Assembly (NCBI GenBank): GCA_015068525.1
Contig: SVKJ01000027.1
Coordinates: 1-14,876 of the forward strand
Origin: Oscillospiraceae bacterium
GTDB taxonomy: Bacteria; Bacillota; Clostridia; UMGS1840; HGM11507
Direction of reading: 5' to 3'
Length of the DNA: 14,876 bases
Shown: piece by piece, positions 6,961 to 14,375 of the stretch
How positions within the stretch are numbered: the stretch's first letter is position 1
How the letters are laid out: every line of letters begins with the position of its first letter
Notes under the pieces: generated by a model
What the model was told of the DNA's origin: nothing
Databases searched by the model: none
Seen by the model: only the letters and a program-made list of their open reading frames with translations
Made by a program: the position numbers and the translations under genes

Positions 6961-7677
6961 TTAAAAAGTCTTATTTATTCCTGTTATATGGTTTATTATT
7001 TCGCCTGCAATTATAAGCCCTGAAACTGAAGGAACGTAAGCCATACTTCCCGGTGTTGAACGTCTGTTATCTTCGCTTATATTAACCAAAGGTTTAGCAG
7101 GTGTTTCTTTTGAATAGACTACTTTTAATTTTTTTATACCTCTTTTTTTAAGTTCATAACGCATAACTTTTGCAAGAGGACAAACGGAAGTTTTATATAT
7201 GTCGGTCACTTCAAACTTTGTTGCATCAAACTTATTACCTGCTCCCATAGCACTTATTATTTTTGTATTAGATTCGTTACATTTTTCTATGATAAGTATT
7301 TTTGAACTTACAGTATCTATGGCATCTACCACAAAATCATAAGAAGAAAAATCAAATGTATCAATATTATCTTTATTTACAAATAAATCAAAAGTATTTA
7401 CTTTTATATCTTTATTTATATCAAGAAGCATTTCTTTTAATACTTCAACCTTTTTTCTTCCTACCGATTTTAAGTTTGCTATAATCTGCCTGTTAATATT
7501 GGTAACACTCACAGTATCAGAATCAACAATATCAATAGAAGATACTCCGCTTCGCGCCAGAGCCATAACCGTATATGATCCTACTCCGCCTACACCGAAA
7601 ACAAGAACACGCGTGTTATTAATTTTTTTCATATTTTCTTGACCTACTAAAATTTCGGTGCGAAAAAATTGTTCCAT
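6961..7677 (-). CDS. tcdA: tRNA threonylcarbamoyladenosine dehydratase (ThiF/E1-like)
   Basis: TcdA (CsdL) uses ATP to cyclise N6-threonylcarbamoyladenosine-37 to ct6A in ANN-decoding tRNAs. The 238 residues carry the E1-like Rossmann ATP-binding loop GVGGVGS (28-34), the DSDTVSVTNINRQ segment (52-64), DAIDTVSSK, the family-typical SAMGAGNKFDATKFEVTDIYKT and CPLAKVMRYELKKRG. It is a little shorter than the E. coli protein (268 aa), mainly at the C-terminus. AAGGA (7686-7690) lies nine bases before ATG, in the 17-base gap after the DHHW frame, so it is probably the last gene of that transcript. MoeB/ThiF-type adenylyltransferases are relatives, but the central motifs favour TcdA. Confidence 0.9.
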   Translation of the reverse strand: MEQFFRTEILVGQENMKKINNTRVLVFGVGGVGSYTVMALARSGVSSIDIVDSDTVSVTNINRQIIANLKSVGRKKVEVLKEMLLDINKDIKVNTFDLFVNKDNIDTFDFSSYDFVVDAIDTVSSKILIIEKCNESNTKIISAMGAGNKFDATKFEVTDIYKTSVCPLAKVMRYELKKRGIKKLKVVYSKETPAKPLVNISEDNRRSTPGSMAYVPSVSGLIIAGEIINHITGINKTF

Positions 7678-7694
7678 ATCTCTACATCCTTGTT

Positions 7695-8534
7695 TTAATT
7701 AAAAATAACTTTTAGCATTTCGCCATTATTAACAACCTGTTCGTTATATAAAAACAATAAGTCTGCATTATCTATTTTAACATAGTTTTCAATAAGAGGA
7801 CTTGCAACATATCTTAAATCTACAAGAGCAATTTCTGAGTAGTTCTCGATAAGCAAAGGTGCAAGAGAAAGACTGTATGAGTCATTAAATATGACAAGCC
7901 TTTTATCACTGCCCGAAACTTCATTTTTTATAATACAAATAGGTGAAGGACCTGATAAGAATAAATCATATTGTGATTTAGAATTTAACTTATCAGTATT
8001 GTAAACTTTATTATACTTATCTCCCATTATGTTATTAACAGTTGCAGTATCAATGTATTCATTTGTCATATAATAAATTTCTTCACTCTTGATATCACTA
8101 ATCTTTGCTCCATGCTGACCTGTAAAGGCATCAACCTTAACAAGTGAGTTTTTAGATATATCTGTATTAAAATCAAGATATTCGCCCAGTTTCTTAACCA
8201 CAGGCCCTATTTTATCCTGTTTATAATGAGGGTCGGTTATATAATAATCATTAAGAGTCAATTCATTCATTACATCAATATAAGTTACATTATTTATATT
8301 TGAATTTAGTATTTCAAACATTTTTTCATAATCAAAGGGTGTTTTCAATTCATCGTTTATAAAATAACTCTTACTTGGAATAACCGAATAGAAAACTTTA
8401 TTTGAAGAATATTTATTTGCAAGATATTCAATTTTCTTTGCAGTTTGTTCTACGCCTGACGGGCGGACTTCGCCGATATAATCCATATAATAATCATTAT
8501 AAGTTATAATATCATTCCCATCAGGCTCTATTAG
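7695..8534 (-). CDS. DHHW/AlgX-like SGNH domain, no independent start; likely made by -1 frameshift from the SLH gene
   Basis: A 279-residue open frame beginning with CTA at 8534; the first ATG (8484-8486) would give 263 residues. It resembles the C-terminal two thirds of DHHW-family (AlgX/AlgJ-like SGNH hydrolase) proteins. Numbered from the ATG, TDPHYKQD at 84-91 supplies the Asp85-x-His87 pair where family members read DHHW, and NDSYSLSLAPLL at 201-212 supplies Ser203. VDLRYV and the LFLYNEQVV end also fit. These domains act outside the membrane, often in O-acetylation of cell-wall polymers. This frame has no signal peptide or membrane segment, and no ribosome-binding site precedes the ATG. 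It is in the -1 frame of the SLH/DUF4358 gene, whose stop overlaps it. It is either the second half of a frameshifted fusion or a gene split by an indel. Confidence 0.75.
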   Translation of the reverse strand, partial: LIEPDGNDIITYNDYYMDYIGEVRPSGVEQTAKKIEYLANKYSSNKVFYSVIPSKSYFINDELKTPFDYEKMFEILNSNINNVTYIDVMNELTLNDYYITDPHYKQDKIGPVVKKLGEYLDFNTDISKNSLVKVDAFTGQHGAKISDIKSEEIYYMTNEYIDTATVNNIMGDKYNKVYNTDKLNSKSQYDLFLSGPSPICIIKNEVSGSDKRLVIFNDSYSLSLAPLLIENYSEIALVDLRYVASPLIENYVKIDNADLLFLYNEQVVNNGEMLKVIFN

Positions 8535-8540
8535 TTTTTT
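8454..8540 (-). promoter_or_regulatory. Candidate programmed -1 ribosomal frameshift signal
   Basis: Reading the minus strand, the heptamer A_AAA_AAC (8540-8534) is in phase with the zero frame (AGA AAA AAC) and is followed by tandem stops TAA TAG. After a 7-base spacer (UAAUAGA), GCCUGAUGGG (8526-8517) pairs over all ten positions, with one U-G wobble, with CCCGUCAGGC (8463-8454). The 53-base loop holds a further small hairpin, AUUAUA-ACU-UAUAAU. Slippage by -1 continues as CTA ATA GAG into the DHHW domain. The heptamer is the type used by IS1. A simple one-base indel in the A-run is the competing explanation. Confidence 0.65.
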
Positions 8541-9514
8541 CTTTCTAACTCTAATTTCAAGAAACTTTCTTGAAACTGTTTTGGTGCAATCTGGTCAATT
8601 ACAAGAAGAATAAAATTGCCTTTAGAAGTAACGATAACATCTTCCCTTTCAACGCCTACGCATATCCATTTTCTAGGATCAACTTTTTCTTTAATTTCAG
8701 TTTTTAATGTTTCTATATCAGTTCCTTCTTTAACTTTAACAAGACAAATTGAATGAGCAACACTTCCCATCATAGGTTCTGATGCAATTGCTTCTTCAAA
8801 TTCCATATTCGGAATTCCAAGATAGTATTCACTGTTTTCCTTTGTTATTTCCATCTGCATTGTATTAGGAAGTGCTTCAGTAACACCATCATAAATTCTA
8901 TCCATTATTCCTTCAAGTGAATAAGCGTCTTTTACAATATTAAAACCATCTAATATTTTAACACATTCTGCTCTTGTTATAAGTGATAGTGGTTTTAAAG
9001 TTCCATCTTCATACCCTGAAATATTGCCTGCTTCAACAAGCCCTGCAACATAATCTTTTGCGTAATCGGAAATCATATCTTTATCGGAAAAATTACTTAA
9101 AACATCATAGTTTTGAGATAATGTATAAAACGCTCTTCCTGCCATTGTGAATACATCCTGTCTTGTAATAAGACTTTGAGGATTAAAGTTTTCGCCGGGA
9201 GCAACAACGTTAAGAGTAACAAGTTTTTTTACATTTTCATAAAACCAGTCCTGGCTGTTAACATCTGAAAATTCGTGTTCACTGTATTCTGCAACATTCA
9301 TATCTATTGCAGATGCCAAAACAGTTGCAAATTCAGCACGTGTCATATTATTGTCAGGTTTAAAACTTCCGTCTTCATAACCTTTAATTTTCCCTGCTTC
9401 TATCCATTTTTGAACTATACTTTCTGCCCAATGGCCTGAAATATCACTTGCAGCATATGTAGTAAAACTAAACATCATAATAACAGCAAGTAAAAAAGAT
9501 AATAATTTTTTCAT
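8531..9514 (-). CDS. Secreted S-layer-homology protein with three SLH domains and a DUF4358-like domain
   Basis: A 327-residue surface protein. The start at 9514 (MKKLLSF) is preferred over an in-frame ATG 75 bases upstream: it has AAGGAG (9528-9523) eight bases away and opens a classic signal peptide, MKKLLSFLLAVIMMFSFTTYA, with cleavage likely after residue 21. SLH domains lie at about 24-70, 82-130 and 142-190, with MTRAEF, ITRQDV and ITRAEC motifs; they should bind a secondary cell-wall polymer. Residues ~205-315 (YYLGIPNMEFEEAIASEPMM onward) resemble DUF4358, a domain I recall being encoded beside DHHW proteins in Clostridia. The stop falls directly after a slippery heptamer, so a fraction of ribosomes may continue to a ~606-residue fusion with the DHHW domain. 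Confidence 0.85.
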   Translation of the reverse strand: MKKLLSFLLAVIMMFSFTTYAASDISGHWAESIVQKWIEAGKIKGYEDGSFKPDNNMTRAEFATVLASAIDMNVAEYSEHEFSDVNSQDWFYENVKKLVTLNVVAPGENFNPQSLITRQDVFTMAGRAFYTLSQNYDVLSNFSDKDMISDYAKDYVAGLVEAGNISGYEDGTLKPLSLITRAECVKILDGFNIVKDAYSLEGIMDRIYDGVTEALPNTMQMEITKENSEYYLGIPNMEFEEAIASEPMMGSVAHSICLVKVKEGTDIETLKTEIKEKVDPRKWICVGVEREDVIVTSKGNFILLVIDQIAPKQFQESFLKLELERKN

Positions 9515-9596
9515 ATTCTTTTCTCCTTCTTTTTTCTTTTTAAGTTTGTCACATATATAATAGACTGTTTTTAAAAAGAAAAGTTTCACTTTTTTA

Positions 9597-9631
9597 AAAA
9601 AAGCACAAGATGTAAAATCCTGTGCTTTTTT
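9597..9631 (-). terminator. gap terminator
   Basis: AGCACA (9602-9607) pairs with TGTGCT (9621-9626), extended by GAT/ATC inside with one mismatch and by A-T pairs outside. On the minus strand the stem is followed by a T-tract, 15 bases after the gap stop codon. Confidence 0.8.
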
Positions 9632-9645
9632 ATAAAAAATGTTAA

Positions 9646-10656
9646 TTATTTGTTATCTACGCTATATGCATAAGCGATAAGGTCAACAACTTTGTTTGAA
9701 TAACCCCATTCGTTATCATACCAAGAAACTAATTTAACAAAATTATCTGTTAAAGCAATACCTGCTTTTACATCAAAGATAGATGTGTGAGGATCGTGAA
9801 TGAAATCACTTGAAACAACTGCATCTTCTGTGTAAGAAAGAATACCTTTTAATTCACCGTCAGCCGCTTCTTTGATTGCAGCAACGATTTCATCATAAGT
9901 TGCACTCTTTTCTAATTTACAAGTTAAGTCAACAACTGAAACGTCTGCTGTAGGAACTCTGAAAGCCATACCTGTTAATTTACCATTAAGTTCAGGAATA
10001 ACTTTACCAACTGCTTTAGCAGCACCTGTTGAAGATGGAATGATATTGAAAGCAGCACCTCTACCGCCTCTCCAGTCTTTCTTAGAAGGACCGTCAACTG
10101 TTTTCTGTGTAGCAGTTGTAGCGTGAACTGTTGTCATCAAACCTTCAACTAAACCGAATTTATCATTAACAACTTTTGCTAATGGTGCTAAACAGTTTGT
10201 TGTACAAGATGCGTTAGAAATAACTGTCATAGAAGAATCATATTTATCATTGTTAACACCCATAACGAACATAGGAGCATCTGCTGATGGAGCAGTAATA
10301 ACAACTTTTTTAGCACCTGCTTTAATGTGAGCACTTGCTTTTTCAGTTGTTGTGAATACACCTGTTGCTTCTGCAACAAAGTCAACACCACATTCTCCCC
10401 ATGGAATTTCTTCAGGATTCATACAAGCGAATACGCTGATTTCTTTACCGTTAACAACTAATTTGTCGCCTTTAACAGAAACTTCACCGTTGAAACGACC
10501 ATGAACAGTATCATATTTTAACATATATACCATATAGTCTAAATCGATGAATGGGTCATTAATAGCAACAACATCTACTTTTTGGTTTTCCATAGCCGCT
10601 CTGAATACTAAACGACCAATTCTACCAAAACCATTAATACCTACTTTTGCGTTCAT
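9646..10656 (-). CDS. gap: Glyceraldehyde-3-phosphate dehydrogenase, class I, NAD-dependent
   Basis: Glycolytic oxidation and phosphorylation of glyceraldehyde 3-phosphate to 1,3-bisphosphoglycerate. From the ATG at 10656 the protein has 336 residues, the normal length. NGFGRIGR (8-15) is the NAD-binding loop and Asp34 in INDPF suits NAD rather than NADP. SNASCTTNCLAP (147-158) holds catalytic Cys151, and the C-terminal SWYDNEWGYSNKVVDLI is intact. An in-frame ATG 75 bases upstream is rejected because GGAGG (10670-10666) lies nine bases before 10656 and homologues start MxxKVGINGFGRIGR. It has its own strong promoter and a clear terminator, as expected for a highly expressed gene. Confidence 0.98.
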   Translation of the reverse strand: MNAKVGINGFGRIGRLVFRAAMENQKVDVVAINDPFIDLDYMVYMLKYDTVHGRFNGEVSVKGDKLVVNGKEISVFACMNPEEIPWGECGVDFVAEATGVFTTTEKASAHIKAGAKKVVITAPSADAPMFVMGVNNDKYDSSMTVISNASCTTNCLAPLAKVVNDKFGLVEGLMTTVHATTATQKTVDGPSKKDWRGGRGAAFNIIPSSTGAAKAVGKVIPELNGKLTGMAFRVPTADVSVVDLTCKLEKSATYDEIVAAIKEAADGELKGILSYTEDAVVSSDFIHDPHTSIFDVKAGIALTDNFVKLVSWYDNEWGYSNKVVDLIAYAYSVDNK

Positions 10657-10702
10657 AATTTTGAACCTCCATTTATTATAATATAATTTTTTACCAAAAT
10701 AT

Positions 10703-10731
10703 ATTTTACTACAAACAGTGTAAAATTGCAA
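10703..10731 (-). promoter_or_regulatory. gap promoter
   Basis: On the minus strand TTGCAA (10731-10726), a 17-base spacer and TAAAAT (10708-10703) precede gap by about 46 bases. No terminator was found between guaB and this promoter, so some readthrough from guaB is possible. Confidence 0.6.
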
Positions 10732-10771
10732 TAGTTTTTTGTTAAATAATTAACTATGTTATATCTTTAAT

Positions 10772-12232
10772 TTAATTAATACTTATTGAATAGTTTGGTG
10801 CTTCTTTCGTAATAGAAATATCATGCGGATGGCTTTCTTTAAGACCTGCACCTGTTATTTTAACAAATTTACCGTTTTCTTTTAAGCTTTCTATATCAGG
10901 AGTTCCACAGTATCCCATACCTGATCTTAAACCGCCCATAAGTTGATATATAGTATCACTTAACATACCTTTATATGGTACACGCCCTTCAACACCTTCG
11001 GGAACAAGTTTTTTACTGTTCTGCTGGAAATATCTGTCCTTACTTCCTGCTGACATTGCAGATAAAGAACCCATACCTCTATAAACTTTAAACTGTCTTC
11101 CCTGGAATATTTCAGTTTGTCCCGGACTTTCTTCGCATCCTGCAAACAAACTTCCTATCATAACAACATCCGCGCCTGCAGCGATTGCTTTAGGAATATC
11201 TCCTGAGAATTTAATACCACCGTCAGCAATAACTTTAACCCCTGTTCCTTTAGCCGCTTCTGCTACATCCATAATTGCAGTAAGTTGAGGAACACCGATA
11301 CCTGCAACAACACGTGTTGTACAAATTGAACCCGGGCCAATACCAACCTTGATTGCATCAGCACCCGCTTCAATCAGGTCTTTCGCTGCTTCTTTTGTTG
11401 CAATATTACCTGCAATAAGCTGAAGGTCAGGGAAATTCTTTTTAATTAATCTGACTGTATTCATAATACCTGCGGAGTGACCATGTGCGGAGTCTAAAAC
11501 AACAACGTCAACTCCTGCTTTATAAAGTGCTTCGGTTCTTTCTAAAACGTCAGTTGTAACACCTATTGCGGCACCTACTAACAGTCTTCCTTTTTCATCT
11601 CTTGCAGAATTTGGATACTGAACTGCTTTTTCAATATCTTTAATTGTGATAAGACCTTTGAGGTTACCGTCTTTATCAACTATAGGTAATTTTTCAACTT
11701 TGTAGGTTGATAAAATTTCTTTAGCTCTTTCCAAAGTTGTTCCTTCCGGAGCAGTTATGATGTTTTCACTTGTCATAACTTCTTTTATCGGTCTTGAGTA
11801 ATCAGTAACAAATCTTAAATCTCTGTTAGTTAAAATACCGACAAGTTTTCCTTCAACAGTAATAGGAACACCTGAAATTTTATATTTACCCATAAGATTG
11901 TCAGCGTCTTTAATAGAATGATCAGGAGATAAGAAGAACGGGTCAGTGATAACGCCGTGTTCCGATCTTTTAACTTTATCTACTTCGTGAGCCTGATCTT
12001 CTATAGGCATATTTTTATGGATAATACCGATACCGCCTTCTCTTGCAATTGAGATAGCAAGACGTGCTTCGGTTACAGTATCCATTGCTGCACTCATAAG
12101 TGGTATATTGAGTTTGATTTTTTTAGTAAGATATGTTGATAAGTCAACCTGATTTGGTAAAACATCACTTTTTTGCGGTGACAGTAATACGTCATCAAAA
12201 GTTAAACATTCCCTTATTTCAAATTTTGACAT
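10772..12232 (-). CDS. guaB: Inosine-5'-monophosphate dehydrogenase
   Basis: Oxidises IMP to XMP with NAD, the committed step of guanine nucleotide synthesis. From the ATG at 12232 there are 486 residues, the usual length. Residues ~92-205 are the paired CBS domains inserted in the TIM barrel. GPGSICTTRVVAGIGVPQ (299-316) is the active-site loop with Cys304, YRGMGSLSAM (384-393) follows it, and the mobile flap EGRVPYKG (415-422) carries the Arg-Tyr pair. GGAGGAG (12245-12239) lies six bases before this ATG. An in-frame start 96 bases upstream is rejected because its extra residues are not family-like and it lies upstream of the mapped -10 region. A 16-base palindrome sits in the leader. Confidence 0.98.
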   Translation of the reverse strand: MSKFEIRECLTFDDVLLSPQKSDVLPNQVDLSTYLTKKIKLNIPLMSAAMDTVTEARLAISIAREGGIGIIHKNMPIEDQAHEVDKVKRSEHGVITDPFFLSPDHSIKDADNLMGKYKISGVPITVEGKLVGILTNRDLRFVTDYSRPIKEVMTSENIITAPEGTTLERAKEILSTYKVEKLPIVDKDGNLKGLITIKDIEKAVQYPNSARDEKGRLLVGAAIGVTTDVLERTEALYKAGVDVVVLDSAHGHSAGIMNTVRLIKKNFPDLQLIAGNIATKEAAKDLIEAGADAIKVGIGPGSICTTRVVAGIGVPQLTAIMDVAEAAKGTGVKVIADGGIKFSGDIPKAIAAGADVVMIGSLFAGCEESPGQTEIFQGRQFKVYRGMGSLSAMSAGSKDRYFQQNSKKLVPEGVEGRVPYKGMLSDTIYQLMGGLRSGMGYCGTPDIESLKENGKFVKITGAGLKESHPHDISITKEAPNYSISIN

Positions 12233-12272
12233 TTTAAACTCCTCCGTTTTTGCACTTTCTTTAGTATGACAA

Positions 12273-12288
12273 GGTTTAAATTTAAACC
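12273..12288. promoter_or_regulatory. Perfect 16-base palindrome at the start of the guaB transcript
   Basis: GGTTTAAATTTAAACC is a perfect palindrome located about 5 to 20 bases after the predicted guaB start site (near 12293). Position and symmetry suit a dimeric repressor operator; as RNA it would form only a small A-U-rich hairpin. No guanine riboswitch or PurBox pattern was recognised here. Confidence 0.4.
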
Positions 12289-12299
12289 CTCTCATAATA

Positions 12300-12328
12300 A
12301 GTATAATAAAAATGACAAAATTAGTCAA
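12300..12328 (-). promoter_or_regulatory. guaB promoter
   Basis: On the minus strand TTGACT (12328-12323), a 17-base spacer and TATACT (12305-12300) give a strong sigma-A promoter, with a leader of about 60 bases before guaB. Confidence 0.75.
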
Positions 12329-12333
12329 GAGGA

Positions 12334-12362
12334 TTGATTATTTTTTCTCTTTAATATATAAT
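12334..12362 (+). promoter_or_regulatory. dusB promoter
   Basis: TTGATT (12334-12339), a 17-base spacer and a perfect TATAAT (12357-12362) place the transcription start near 12369, about ten bases before the preferred dusB ATG. It is back to back with the guaB promoter. Confidence 0.65.
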
Positions 12363-12378
12363 AATGTCGGTGATTTTA

Positions 12379-13359
12379 ATGAAATTTGTGAATTTTGACA
12401 TAAAAAACAATATATTTTTAGCCCCTATGGCAGGAATAACCGACCTTGCATTCAGAACTATATGCCGTGAATGTGGTGCAGGTCTTTGTTACAGTGAAAT
12501 GATCAGCGCAAAAGGTTTATATTATAAGGATAAAAAAACAAAGGATTTACTTTTAACCAATTCTTATGATAGTCCTCTTATAGTTCAGATTTTTGGTAAT
12601 GACCCATATATAATATCAGAAGGTGTTAAAATAATTTCTGATATGGGCTTTAAAATGGTTGATATCAACTGTGGATGCCCTGCCCCAAAAATTGTCAATA
12701 ATAACGAAGGCTCTGCGCTTATGAAAGACCCTCTTCTTCTTTCTAAAATAGTTGAATCAGCCGTTAAAGCGTCTGATTTACCGATTTCGGTAAAAATTCG
12801 TTCAGGTTTCACAAAGGAAAGTATAAATGCAATAGAATGTGCAAAAATAATTGAAGCATCAGGTGCATCGGCTATTGCTGTACATCCTAAAACAAGAGAA
12901 CAATTTTACTCGCCCGGTGCAGACCTAAATATAATAAGAGATATAAAAGAAACGGTTAAAATTCCTGTTATCGGGAACGGAGAAATCTACACTCCCGAAG
13001 ACTGCGAAAATCTTTTTAAAGAAAGTTTATGCGATGCCGTTTTAATAGCAAGAGGTGCTTTGGGAAATCCTTTTATATTTACTCAAATATATGATTTTTT
13101 AAGCACAAAAGAATATATCAAAAATTATCCAATTTCCAAAAAACTCAAAGCACTTATACGCCAGACTGAACTTACCGTTAAATATAAAGGCGAACATCGT
13201 GCAATATTAGAAGCAAGAAAGCATATTGCCTGGTATTTAAAAGGTATTAAACATTCAAAAAATTTAAGAATGGCAGCAAACAATGTAACTACTTTAGAAG
13301 AAATTTACTTTCTTTGCAACTCGGCTATACAAGCGGACAGTAATTTAATAGAAGAATAG
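12379..13359 (+). CDS. dusB: tRNA-dihydrouridine synthase, DusB family
   Basis: FMN- and NADPH-dependent reduction of uridine to dihydrouridine in the tRNA D-loop. The 326-residue form has FLAPMAGITDLAFR at 13-26 (FMN site), INCGCPAPKI at 96-105 with the catalytic Cys100, VKIRSG (138-143) and VHPKTREQFY (168-177). The C-terminal helical region carries the REH-like stretch KYKGEHRAILEARKHIAWYLKGI. An ATG at 12364 is possible, but it lies upstream of the predicted transcription start and has no ribosome-binding site. The ATG at 12379 follows GGTGA (12369-12373) and gives MKFVNFDIKNNIFLAPMAG, which aligns with family starts. spoIVB follows after 73 bases without a terminator. Exact Dus subfamily specificity cannot be told from this alone. 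Confidence 0.92.
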   Translation: MKFVNFDIKNNIFLAPMAGITDLAFRTICRECGAGLCYSEMISAKGLYYKDKKTKDLLLTNSYDSPLIVQIFGNDPYIISEGVKIISDMGFKMVDINCGCPAPKIVNNNEGSALMKDPLLLSKIVESAVKASDLPISVKIRSGFTKESINAIECAKIIEASGASAIAVHPKTREQFYSPGADLNIIRDIKETVKIPVIGNGEIYTPEDCENLFKESLCDAVLIARGALGNPFIFTQIYDFLSTKEYIKNYPISKKLKALIRQTELTVKYKGEHRAILEARKHIAWYLKGIKHSKNLRMAANNVTTLEEIYFLCNSAIQADSNLIEE

Positions 13360-13432
13360 TATTCTTAGCTTAAGGTAAGGTTAATAACATCAGATAACTT
13401 TCATACTTTTCGGGAAGGAAAAATGTGAAAAA

Positions 13433-14362
13433 ATGAAAAAATTAAGATTGTTATTATTCTTTACCTTATTTTCTTTTTTATTTATATTTTTTACAAGTTT
13501 CTCAGAATATGATATTAATTCCTTTAATGAAACACCTGTCGGAAATTTCCAGAACAAAGAAATTATGGTTTATCCGTCGGGACAAAGTTGCGGAGTAAAA
13601 ATAATTTCTGACGGTATTTTAGTTCTGTCCGTAACAGATATAAATGATATTCCCTCGCCGGCTAAGAAAGCAGGAATAAGACCAGGAGATTTTATTAAAA
13701 AAATAAATGGAAAAGAATTAAAAAATTCAAAAGATTTTATTGAAAATGTAAAAGAATTAAAAAACGAAGAATTTGAAATTGAGTATAAAAGAGATAAAAA
13801 AATCTTTAAAACAAGGTTAAAGTCTCTTAACATTAATAACGAATACGTTTTGGGAATGTGGGTAAGAGACAGTATTGCAGGACTCGGAACTCTTACTTTT
13901 TACAGTTATGACAAACAAAAATTTGCCGCACTCGGTCACTCAATTGCAGATATTGACACAGGTGAAACTATGCCTGTAAAAAACGGAGAACTTGTTTTTT
14001 CTAAAATAGTTTCCTGTAAAAAAGGTGAACAAGGGACTCCCGGAGGACTGACAGGAATTTTTTTAGAGGATAGTAAAGAAATAGGCACAATTTACGAAAA
14101 TTCCTCATTTGGAATTTATGGCAACCTGTCAGATGAAAAATCAGTTCCTGATATAAATCCTGTACCAATAGGAATAAAAAAAGATGTAACTTTAGGGAAA
14201 GCAGAAATTATATCTACAATAGAAAATGACACCCCTCAAACCTTTGAAGTAGAAATAATAAAAGTAAACAAACAGGATAAACCTGATATAAAAGGAATGG
14301 TAATTAAAATTACCGATAAGGAACTTTTACAAAAAACAGGCGGAATAATTCAGGGAATGTGA
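13433..14362 (+). pseudogene. spoIVB: SpoIVB sporulation protease, interrupted before the catalytic serine
   Basis: SpoIVB is a secreted S55 serine protease made in the forespore that triggers activation of the mother-cell factor sigma-K. The frame has an N-terminal membrane anchor (6-23), a PDZ domain around 60-130 (SPAKKAGIRPGDFIKKINGKE) and the S55 domain from ~140, with VRDSIAGLGTLTFY and ALGHSI, where His169 is catalytic. It ends GGIIQGM then stop. Homologues continue at once with SGSPI, which holds the catalytic serine, and about 60 more residues. After the stop the composition changes and nothing resembles the missing part. The SD GGAAGGA (13413-13419) is 13 bases before ATG, with small ATG/GTG frames between. 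The product as encoded should be inactive unless the DNA is rearranged. Confidence 0.88.
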
Positions 14363-14365
14363 GTG

Positions 14366-14374
14366 TGTTATAAT
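14366..14374 (+). promoter_or_regulatory. Extended -10 promoter at the element end
   Basis: TGTTATAAT is a perfect extended -10 (TGn plus TATAAT). The -35 region would lie in spoIVB and is poor. Start is predicted near 14381, at the head of the structured RNA region. Confidence 0.45.
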
Positions 14375-14375
14375 A

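Noticed and set aside
8454..8526. The 10-bp stem as a terminator of the SLH gene
   Set aside because: The loop is 53 bases and no T-tract follows the right arm, which lies inside the DHHW coding frame.
12233..12299. Guanine riboswitch in the guaB leader
   Set aside because: The leader is only about 60 bases, and no three-way junction or conserved loop sequences were found; only the palindrome stands out.
13360..13425. Sigma-G promoter for spoIVB
   Set aside because: A CATACTT at 13402 resembles part of the -10, but no acceptable -35 was found at the right spacing.
14363..14367. GTGTG as the 5' end of a group II intron in spoIVB
   Set aside because: GTGYG fits, but the exon would then end ATGTGA, which leaves a stop and does not match SpoIVB. 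No domain V or reverse transcriptase is visible. The extended -10 and terminator suit another element. The 3' end is outside the window, so this is not fully excluded.
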